In this document: piece after piece, positions 32,291 to 39,501 of the stretch | How the letters are laid out: each line of letters starts with the position of its first letter | How positions within the stretch are numbered: position 1 is the first letter of the stretch | NCBI GenBank assembly: GCA_905221605.1 | Contig: CAJNDS010000268.1 | Location: forward strand, 115,133 to 179,132 | DNA: 64,000 bases | Origin: Symbiodinium natans | Lineage: Eukaryota > Sar > Dinophyceae > Suessiales > Symbiodiniaceae | Direction: 5' to 3' | Made by a program: the position numbers and the translations under genes | The notes under the pieces: model-generated | The model's database searches: none | The model's input: the letters and a program-made list of their open reading frames with translations, nothing else | What the model was told of the DNA's origin: nothing

Positions 32291-32365
32291 CTGCACGAAA
32301 CGCTCGAAGAGGAGCCCTGGGCCGAACGGCCCCCGGCGACGCTCGAAGCGGCGATCGATCTCTGA
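32291..32365 (+). pseudogene. Coding-like fragment with a stop codon
   Basis: Twenty-four codons (LHETLEEEPWAERPPATLEA and on) followed by TGA, beginning directly at the edge of a CCCCAAA array. Looks like a protein C-terminus. Not identified. Confidence 0.35.
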
Positions 32366-32749
32366 GCCCCAAACCAAGATCTGGGGGTAGGGTTTGGGGT
32401 TTAGGGTTTAGGGCTTGGGGTTTGGGGTTTAATTGGGGTTTAGGGTTTAGGGTTCTTGTTTTTAGGGTTTGGGGCTTGGGGTGTAGGGGGTAAGGTTTAG
32501 GATTCAGGGTAGAGGGTTGAGAGGTTTAGGGTTCATTGTCTTGGAGCTTCAGGAGGTTTCAGGGGTTTCGGTGTTCAGGTGTTTAGGGGTTTAGGGGTTT
32601 AGGGTTTAGGGTTTAGGGTATGGCTTAGGGATTCGGGAGTGACCCAAACAATGAGCCCTTCTCGGAGGTTTCCCTCGGCCCTACACCTTAAGCCGCGCCA
32701 AACCCTACACCTTACAGCCTAAGCCCTAAACCCCAGACCCTACATCCCA

Positions 32750-32966
32750 AACCCTAAACCCGAATAACCCTAACAACCCTAATGACCCTAAACCCTAATA
32801 ACCCTAATAACCCTAATAACCCTAATAACCCTAATAACCCTAACAACCCTAATGACCCTAAACCCTACACCCTAAACCCTAAACCCTAAACCCTAAACCC
32901 TAAACCCTAAACCCTAAACCCTAAACCCTAAACCCTAAACCCTAAACCCTAAACCCTAAACCCTAC
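32750..32966 (-). repeat. CCCTAATAA block and CCCTAAA array
   Basis: About ten CCCTAATAA/CCCTAACAA nonamers, partly duplicated as a block, followed by about 13 CCCTAAA heptamers. Confidence 0.9.
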
Positions 32967-33032
32967 CCTGGCTCTTAAGATCTGAGCTTGGGGAGTTGGG
33001 AAGGCTTAGCGGACTCTGGCCATCCTGAGGGT

Positions 33033-33296
33033 GGGGTTTAGGGTTTAGGGTTTAGGGTTTAGGGTTTAGGGTTTAGGGTTTAGGGTTTAGGGTTTAGGGT
33101 TTAGGGTTTAGGGTTTAGGGTTTAGGGCTAGGGTTTAGGGTTTGGGGTTTAGGGTTTCGGGTTTCGGCCCAAGTTAAAGGCTGGAGGCTTAGAATGCCAA
33201 AGGCTGACGCCATCAGCTCGCATGCGTCTTGGCTGAAGAGTTGGGGGCGGTGGGCTCGTGGTTTAGGGTTTAGGGTTTAGGGTTTAGGGTTTAGGG
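33033..33296 (+). repeat. TTTAGGG arrays at the copia target
   Basis: A long plus array (33033-33160), a spacer of about 100 bp, then a short array (33259-33296) into which the copia element inserted. The array continues at 45031-45084 on the far side. Confidence 0.95.
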
Positions 33297-33522
33297 AGTT
33301 AAAAGAACACGACTCCCGAGCCCCCTTCAGGGTAGCCCTTAGCAACCTGTAAGACTAGTGTGTCTCACTTGCCCAGGTCCGACTTCACCGACATCTTTGG
33401 CTCAAGACGGAAAAGACACAGTCTTGTAGTGAAGCCCCTTTCTGTTCAGGTTGGGTTGAGGTTTCGTCTGTTGCCTCTTCCCTTGGGATCACCTCCCTCC
33501 TGTGTTTGGGGCTCACTTAACT
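33297..33522 (+). repeat. 5' LTR, 226 bp
   Basis: Begins AGTTAAAAGAACACGAC and ends GGGGCTCACTTAACT. The six-base inverted ends AGTTAA/TTAACT replace the usual TG...CA. It contains CCGACATCTTTGGCTCAAG at 33388-33406, which resembles the 3' part of the dinoflagellate spliced leader. It should carry the promoter and the start of the R region, but no TATA-like box is evident. Confidence 0.9.
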
Positions 33523-33545
33523 GGTTATCAGCCGTAGCTTTAAGC
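33523..33545 (+). promoter_or_regulatory. Possible primer-binding region
   Basis: GGTTATCAGCCGTAGCTTTA follows the LTR directly, where the tRNA primer should anneal. It only loosely resembles the TGGTATCAGAGC site used with initiator Met tRNA (one extra T, then divergence). The adjoining CCGTAGCTT-TAAGCTGCGG is a near-palindrome. The primer tRNA is not determined. Confidence 0.35.
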
Positions 33546-33613
33546 TGCGGTTGTGAGACCGTTTTGGGTGCAGCCTTTGGCGCACCAAGTGTCGTGTCAC
33601 TTTCCCGGGGTTC

Positions 33614-33787
33614 ATGCAACAACAGCCTCCGCAACCAACTCGCGGTACCCGGGGAGGAGTAAAGACACGAAAGCGCGACTATTATCAGAACCAGGACCTC
33701 GTGATTGACCAGGCCTGGCAGATATTTAGAGCGAGCTTGTCGCGCATACCGTGGGACCACGCCACAACCGAACTTTCCACTTGCTGA
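33614..33787 (+). CDS. copia polyprotein, N-terminal segment
   Basis: The first ATG after the primer-binding region opens a frame of 57 codons (MQQQPPQPTRGTRGGVKTRK and on; later DQAWQIFRASLSRIPWDHAT) ending in TGA. The sequence is protein-like up to the end, and the next frame (33730 onward) continues in the same style, so a one-base frame change near 33770-33785 is the likely cause of the stop. Function unknown. Confidence 0.45.
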   Translation: MQQQPPQPTRGTRGGVKTRKRDYYQNQDLVIDQAWQIFRASLSRIPWDHATTELSTC

Positions 33788-34890
33788 GCACCTTCGCGGA
33801 GGAGTTTGAAGTGGACGCTTCGGTTCATAGCCTTCGGGCCCTCACCGTGTGGGGACAGCTGGCGCGCTACTATCGCCCATTGCGGCGCCTTGAGCACGCG
33901 CAGCGGGCAGGCATTGGTGGTTACGATCCCGTTCCGAAACCAAGGGCCAAGGCAGCAGCAAAGGCCGCAGCTCCTGCGCGGCAAGGGCCAGGACCAGCAC
34001 CTGCGGACACTGTCCAGGGTGCTGCTCCAAGCGCACCGGCAGTGGCCGCAGGTGCACCTGTTGCTCTTGCAGCGCCGGAGCCGGCCGCACCGCACGCTGA
34101 AGCGCCCGAGGCCCCTGACGCATCGCCTGACGAAGCACCGGAACTTGAGCGCGCAGGTGGCAACGTTGACGACGAGGTGAGTTCATCGCAGCCAACGGTT
34201 AGTGTGGAGGAGCACGTCGCCCCTGAAAGTGCGGTCGAAGACGTAGGAGTTGCGCATCAGGAAGGAGGTGAGGAAGAGGAGCTGGATCAGGACGAAGAAG
34301 TGAAGTCTGAGCCTGAGAGCATTTATCAGCCGCTTCGCCCTGGTTCGGGTTCTCCTAGATCTAGGTCCCTTCCGGGTGACCCTAAGGCCTCCTCCTCAAG
34401 CCGTTTAAGTGCACGTGGTCAACCCCTAATCCTCCATCCTCCGACCAAAGCCTTTCCTACTGTGAGGATCGATTCCTCGGGAGTGTGGGTCAGGCAGTCA
34501 GGACCACCCTCAGTTCCTGTCGCCATAACTGACCCACATCCTCAGAACGAAGGGGAAACAAGCTCACAGGAGTTCAGTGGTGAGGAGCACGAGCTCCCTG
34601 ACGAGGCTTGGTTATATCCTGCGTCCTATAGACGCTCACATCGTCAGCCTGGTGTTCCTCGCGGCGTAGAACAACACACCATAGGAACTGCCGAAGAAGA
34701 CGCCACCTTTGGCGAGCAGCAGGCAAAAGGTTCCAGGCGTAGGCCCGCGTCCGCCCCTCTCCCTTCCACCAAGGTCCGGCGCACCGAGTCTCCTGCAACC
34801 TCAAGGGTGCTGCCTAATTTGCCGCAGAACCCTGAAGAGCCCAACCTTACGAGGGCGAGATTGCTCCGCGCCTGGTTGCACCTAGGATAG
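33730..34890 (+). CDS. copia polyprotein, Pro/Ala/Glu-rich segment
   Basis: Open frame without its own ATG. Recognisable sequence starts at about 33766 (LLSTFAEEFEVDASVHSLRA), followed by a long Pro/Ala-rich and then acidic, disordered region with one copy of a GAAPSAP motif (34018). It ends LLRAWLHLG-stop, but frame 3 is open from 34836 and continues the same low-complexity style, so the true product probably shifts frame between 34836 and 34880. No enzyme motif; likely a linker or structural part of the particle protein. Confidence 0.45.
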   Translation, partial: SELVAHTVGPRHNRTFHLLSTFAEEFEVDASVHSLRALTVWGQLARYYRPLRRLEHAQRAGIGGYDPVPKPRAKAAAKAAAPARQGPGPAPADTVQGAAPSAPAVAAGAPVALAAPEPAAPHAEAPEAPDASPDEAPELERAGGNVDDEVSSSQPTVSVEEHVAPESAVEDVGVAHQEGGEEEELDQDEEVKSEPESIYQPLRPGSGSPRSRSLPGDPKASSSSRLSARGQPLILHPPTKAFPTVRIDSSGVWVRQSGPPSVPVAITDPHPQNEGETSSQEFSGEEHELPDEAWLYPASYRRSHRQPGVPRGVEQHTIGTAEEDATFGEQQAKGSRRRPASAPLPSTKVRRTESPATSRVLPNLPQNPEEPNLTRARLLRAWLHLG

Positions 34891-36245
34891 CCTCCAACCC
34901 TAAGGTTACCCTAACTCAAGGTGCCAGTGCCCGCCCTCCTGCTGCAAAGGGGGTCCTTCGTGTCGCCAGAACTCCACCGCAGCCACCGCCTGCAAAGCGT
35001 CCTGCTCCACACCTTCCTTGCCGCCCAGCACAAGAGGCCGAGGCCGAGCCACTTTCGCTTTTGTCTAGGGCTACCATTTGGGCCGAGAGGGAGGCCAGAG
35101 CTGCAAAGGCCGCTTCTCCCAAGGTTGTGCTTTTGGCAAAGGGTGCTGCTGCGCCCAAAGCGCACCAAGGTCCCCAGGCTGAGGTCAAGCAAAAGGCAGG
35201 GCCAGCTCAACGCGGACGGTCCTCGTCCCCTGCAGCCGCAGCCAAGGGCACTTCCACAGGCCGTGCCAGGTCCACAGGCGATCGGACAGACAACGTTTTT
35301 GTTGCAGCTCCATTAACAGCCAGGGAGCGGGGTTCACCAACGGCAAAGGCACTTGCGCCTCAGGTAGCAGCGCCCCGTTATAAGGTACCCCCAACCGACC
35401 GTCAAGGGGTTCCCTATAAGATAGCACCCGGCCCTCCACCTAAGGCAAAGGGTGCTGCCGCAAGCGCGCCAACATATAAGGGTCCCCCTAGCGAGGTTTA
35501 CTTAGCTCTCCTGCGGAAGGGTTTTACCCCGCCTGTGCCCAGGAAGGCAGAGCCGGTTCACGCCCAAAGGCAGGCTTACCATCATTGGCATTAGAGCCAG
35601 GCAGCGAACCCAGGTCTTGCCTCGCCTCCAACGCAGCTGCTTCCACCCAATCCAATATCTTCGCCTCCGGCCGTCAATCCAGATAGTCGAAGACCCATTA
35701 CCGTTGTGCTGGATTGGAAGGATACCTTGTCCTTGGATTGGCAGGAGAAAGGGCAGAAGTTCGGTCCTAGCTTCATCGCTGACTTTCGAGACTTTGCACT
35801 GGAATTCAGGCCCATTAACGTCCAGATATTGTCGTTTACGGGTCACGCGAACGCACATACTTACGAGCAAACGTGTCTTGTGCCCGCGCAAAGGGAGCTG
35901 CTAAAAGCGCTCCAAGACATCAGTGCAAACAGCAGCGTTGGGTACCAACAGTGCTTCAGCCGCACTGGTGCAGGTGGGAAAGCAGTGCTGCTTCACACAT
36001 ACAGTCCGCCTACGTCGGCAATCGTCGACGACAATCTCCAAATTCTGGAGGAATCCAGTCGCACTGGCTGTTGGACCTACAGGGCGAACGAGCCAGGCAC
36101 GACCAGGTCAATAGGGCACCTGCTTACACAGCTCGCGTCTGACCTGCGCCGAGTGGGGCGGCATAACGCTCCCCTAGCACGCGCGCTCACACCGAGCGAG
36201 TACGTCCGAGACCCTCGAGCAGAGCCGCGTCACAGTTGGAGGTAA
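34836..36245 (+). pseudogene. copia segment with HAD-phosphatase-like domain, one internal stop
   Basis: Pro/Ala/Lys-rich up to about 35590, where an in-frame TAG (35592-35594) follows AYHHWH. The same frame continues without loss of style (SQAANPGLASPP) into a compact domain at about 35695-36240. Its motifs fit the haloacid-dehalogenase fold: VVLDWKDTL (35706-35729; D at 0 and T at +4, but Lys at +2 where the second Asp belongs), LSFTGH with T at 35838, GGKAVLL with a conserved-position Lys, and SAIVDDN (36015-36035) as motif IV. It ends PRHSWR. The missing second Asp of motif I suggests altered or lost catalysis. HAD assignment is by motif order only. Confidence 0.45.
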
Positions 36246-36931
36246 AAGGTTGCCCGCTCCAGCGCCCCAGGGTGCTGCTCCCATAGCGCACCAAACCTAC
36301 TTAATAGGTTAAGGGTGCTCGGGTTTAACTGCCTCCGTCTTCTTTTACCTGCTACAGCCCGGGTGGCCGAGCCCACACATCCCAATACCGTGTTGCGCCC
36401 AAAACGGGTGCTGCCCAAGAAGCACAAGCCATAAGGTTTAAAGCCTTGGGTTGGGTAGGGGTCACCTAGGTGCAAGCATCCTTCGCCAAAGGGCCGCCGC
36501 GCCCATCACATCTTTTGCGTCAGGGCCGCCGTGCCCAACACATTCTCCCTCTGCATCCGGGCCGCCACGCCCAATGCACTTCCGCTGCAGCCCCTCCATA
36601 GGGTGCTGCTCCAAGCGCACCGGGGCTTTAGGGTCCTAGTGCTTTTGGATTTGGGTTAGTGGTTTCCTGGTTGTCCATCTTTCACAACACTTTTGCACTG
36701 CGCATTTTGCGCCATAGAGACAGCGCGTCTCTTGTTCTCTTTCGTTCTTTGTCGCTCGGGGTGCTGCCACAGTGCGCACCGCTGAAGCTTCCGTCCGCGC
36801 CGCCTGCGAAAAGAGAGGCGAGCCTCCCTAAGTCCCTAAGGGCTTCCCTAAGGTTCTGTTTGGGGGTGTGGTGATTTGAAGTTAAGGGCGTTTTGGCACA
36901 AACCATTGGCCCAAGGGGACGTGAACCCGAC
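36246..36931 (+). other. Spacer between HAD-like segment and Gag, with hairpin repeats
   Basis: No convincing coding frame. It contains three GGTGC-loop-GCACC hairpin motifs (36271-36292, 36602-36621, 36760-36780), one variant (36407-36426) and three GGGCCGCC-R-CGCCC/GTGCCC repeats spaced 32 and 36 bp (36491, 36523, 36559). One frame across 36246-36314 still encodes PAPQGAAPIAHQ, so part may be decayed coding sequence. Confidence 0.5.
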
Positions 36932-38524
36932 ATGGCGTCAGGCATGTCCCCACCTTCAGATCCCAGGTCTAGGTCAACGCATGATTCCTTCAGCGACCCC
37001 GATCTGGCACCACCCATAAGGAATAGGCACGCTCTAGTTCCTGCAGCTTCCACGATAGTACGTAGTAGGCAGCAACAAGCCCGAACCCCAATGCGTATCG
37101 GTCCTGCTGAAGCGTCATCGTCATCGGGTACCCCCAATAGGGCACCGGAGCTAAGCGCAACGCAAGCTACCTTCCTAGCAGGTGCAGCCATTCAGCAGGC
37201 GAGCCATGCCTCAGGAGTAGCTCTAGAAGCGGCGTCCGCGGCACAGCACTATGCGGAGCGTGAACAGTTCATCACCCAGCAAGCGCGTGAGGCTGTTCAA
37301 AGCATCGCGGCCCGAGCGGCGCAAGAACAACAGCAGCAAGCAGAACAAGTTGCTCAGTACGAAGAGTCACTCCGTGCTCAAGCATCCAACATAGCGAGTG
37401 CAGCACAATGCGCACTGACCAACGCCCAACAAAGGGAAGAGGTCCTAAGGCTTCAGGCTAACCAAGCGTTGTCCTCAATGGACGCAGAGGCTCAGCGAAG
37501 AATTGCCGAGGCTTCCTCACAGGCACAGCAAGCCGAATACGCGAGGGTCGAAGCCGAAAATGCTATGAAGGATGCCAGAGAAAGGTGGAGGATGTCGGAA
37601 ATTCGCAACACAGAGATGTCCCGTGAGGTAGAGGCATTGCGCGCTGAGCTTTCGACAGTTCGCGCTGAGACATTGTCCCGCGTAAGCGCCTTAACGGAAC
37701 AACTTATGGTTGCTAGGGATCAGGGTTTTGAGGTTTATCCTCCTACCCCTCTTCCTATGGGAACTCCAACAATGTTTGTTCCCGACGAAGTCCCTCAATC
37801 CTTTCCGCAGCCCGCCTTCTCGCCCGCACAAAGCCCAAATGCTACGGTTTCTCACCCAGGTTCCGGGGCACAAACCCCGACTGCGTCTGCGCAACCAGAT
37901 GCCTTGCCCGTGCCCCGAGAGGGTGCAGCCAGCAGCGCACCGGGGATTCAGGTAGCCATGACACAAGATGTTCAGGAAGCTACCTTGCCAAATAGTGGTT
38001 TGGAACTTCGGGTTGACGAGCTTGCAAAGTTGTTAAAGGGATTAGCTGAAGTTGTAATGGCTCAAAATGCAGCACCGCAAACCCAGCACAACGCAGGGGG
38101 TGCAGCTGGCCAGAGCGCACCAACACAAACTGGAGGAGCCCAATCCTCTAGTGCGCCAGCCGATATCCCATACCTTCACTTGCTTGGAAACCTGCAAGCT
38201 GCAGGAGGTGCATCCGCTCCAGGACCTCCAGGTCCGCCGAGCACAAGCTCCTCATCGTCCAGTTCGAGTTCCTCGAACTCGCCTAAGCATCCTACGTGCC
38301 GAATGTGTGGCAGCCGCGGCCATGCGGAAGTGGACTGTCCACATCTCACCATGAACCAAGGTGGTGGTGGTGGGGGCGGTGGTGACGAAGATGATGAAGG
38401 GAAAGCTCTAAGCGCATCAGCATCGGCCGCAAAGTCGCCAGCAGATGAAGAAGAAGTTGAAGAAGTCCTCCTGAGAATGCAGGACAGGCAAGAGGTTTCA
38501 TCAACCAGGCACTTGTTGCCATAG
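36932..38524 (+). CDS. copia Gag-like protein: coiled coil and CCHC zinc knuckle
   Basis: ATG at 36932 (earlier starts in the same frame are TTG only). Residues about 75-270 are Ala/Gln/Glu-rich with heptad character (a long coiled coil), then a Pro/Ser-rich linker with GAASSAP- and GAAGQSAP-type motifs, then CRMCGSRGHAEVDC (38297-38338), an exact C-x2-C-x4-H-x4-C retroviral-type zinc knuckle, then a Gly and acidic tail. Nucleocapsid-like RNA binding and particle assembly are the expected roles. The stop at 38522 lies within an overlap (38461-38524) with the next frame, which continues with good protein sequence. Confidence 0.7.
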   Translation: MASGMSPPSDPRSRSTHDSFSDPDLAPPIRNRHALVPAASTIVRSRQQQARTPMRIGPAEASSSSGTPNRAPELSATQATFLAGAAIQQASHASGVALEAASAAQHYAEREQFITQQAREAVQSIAARAAQEQQQQAEQVAQYEESLRAQASNIASAAQCALTNAQQREEVLRLQANQALSSMDAEAQRRIAEASSQAQQAEYARVEAENAMKDARERWRMSEIRNTEMSREVEALRAELSTVRAETLSRVSALTEQLMVARDQGFEVYPPTPLPMGTPTMFVPDEVPQSFPQPAFSPAQSPNATVSHPGSGAQTPTASAQPDALPVPREGAASSAPGIQVAMTQDVQEATLPNSGLELRVDELAKLLKGLAEVVMAQNAAPQTQHNAGGAAGQSAPTQTGGAQSSSAPADIPYLHLLGNLQAAGGASAPGPPGPPSTSSSSSSSSSSNSPKHPTCRMCGSRGHAEVDCPHLTMNQGGGGGGGGDEDDEGKALSASASAAKSPADEEEVEEVLLRMQDRQEVSSTRHLLP

Positions 38525-39501
38525 GGCGCGTGCAGCGTTCTCCCGGCAATGAAGTGTACATCTGGGCTCAGGACTGTCTGACAAAGACGGACCAGGAGCT
38601 GATCCGGGATCAAAGGTTTCCTCGCCTTCAAAGAGAGATTGCAGCCAAGCTACTTAAGGTTTGTAGAAAGGGCCGCTTTGGGCTCCTGTTTCAGCAGATG
38701 GTCGAAAGAGAGCGCATAGACACTGGTGGCATGCCCAATGGGCGCTGCATGCTGCGCGCTATCTTCAAGCATTTTCAGCTGGAGCATGACCGTATAGGTA
38801 TGCTAGGCGAACGCAACCTCCTCAACATTAGGCTTGCCGGGGATGGTCCGCATCATCTTGAAGCATTTCGCGACAAGTATCAGTATGTACTTGCCACCAT
38901 TCCCGTAGATGAGCTTCCCAAAGAAAGCACAATGTTCAATCATCTCATAGATGAGCTTGATAAGAACAACGCGCTCAAGCCCAAAATTGAGAAAGCTCGG
39001 GAAGCTAGGCCGGGGTCACACAGGAGAACCTGCAAGTGGCTGTGGAATCGGGTCGACATCGTTCTCGAGTTGCACCAGCAAAAGGTCAACAGGAACGAGT
39101 TCGATAAGAACCTTCAGGGCAAACCCGAGGTTTTGACGTCGACGTCAAAGGGTCAGGACGCCAGGACTCCTGCGAATCCTGCCCCTCCGACCACACCGGC
39201 TGCTCCAGCCAAGCTTGATGGAAAGCCCAAAAAGGAAAAGAAGAAGAAGAAGAAGAAGAAGAAGGCAAAGGGCAGCGAGGAAGTCCCGGCAAACCCTGCT
39301 GCTACTCCCAAAGGTGGCAAGGGCAAGGGCAATGGCACCCCACGCAACGGCACCCCTAGGGGTACTCGCGGCGGTGGGAACAAGGGCGGCGATGGGAACA
39401 CCACACCTAGGTCCGAACAGGTCCGCCGTGAAGGCGAAGACCCCATGCATGTTTTATGCGTATGGTGCGTGCAAGGGCGGTCCGTGCCCCTTCCTCCATG
39501 A
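38461..39501 (+). CDS. copia Gag, capsid-like domain
   Basis: Opens after a TGA at 38458 and becomes protein-like within the overlap with the previous frame (GFINQALVAIGRVQRSPGNE). The helical region at about 38550-39120, with LLNIRLAGDGPHHLEAFRDK and DELPKESTMFNHLIDEL, resembles the Gag/UBN2-type capsid domain of copia elements. A Lys-rich run (39230-39265) and a Gly/Asn/Pro-rich basic tail follow. The frame change from the upstream ORF is -1, so programmed frameshifting is conceivable, but no canonical slippery heptamer was found. The end after 39437 is out of frame with the CCCH finger that should follow. Confidence 0.6.
   Translation, partial: RSPPENAGQARGFINQALVAIGRVQRSPGNEVYIWAQDCLTKTDQELIRDQRFPRLQREIAAKLLKVCRKGRFGLLFQQMVERERIDTGGMPNGRCMLRAIFKHFQLEHDRIGMLGERNLLNIRLAGDGPHHLEAFRDKYQYVLATIPVDELPKESTMFNHLIDELDKNNALKPKIEKAREARPGSHRRTCKWLWNRVDIVLELHQQKVNRNEFDKNLQGKPEVLTSTSKGQDARTPANPAPPTTPAAPAKLDGKPKKEKKKKKKKKKAKGSEEVPANPAATPKGGKGKGNGTPRNGTPRGTRGGGNKGGDGNTTPRSEQVRREGEDPMHVLCVWCVQGRSVPLPP

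Larger units (their letters stand above)
14622..33296. other. Second mosaic block of telomere-like arrays and spacers
   Basis: Same organisation as 1-12.3 kb. No intact gene is supported over 18.7 kb. MITE-like copies, a minisatellite, poly-C, coding-like fragments and the larger arrays are listed separately. The other spacers show no feature I can name. Confidence 0.85.

Noticed and set aside
33523-33560. CCGTAGC after the 5' LTR as the start of a spliced leader
   Set aside because: Only seven bases match the leader start and the following bases differ; more likely part of a local palindrome.
33685-36245. Several 60-180 residue minus-strand ORFs across the copia element
   Set aside because: Shadows of the GC-rich plus-strand coding sequence; no motifs.
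39215-39436. Arg-rich N-terminus of the protease-integrase ORF
   Set aside because: Out-of-frame reading of the Lys-rich and Gly-rich Gag tail; protein-like sequence in this frame starts with the CCCH finger.
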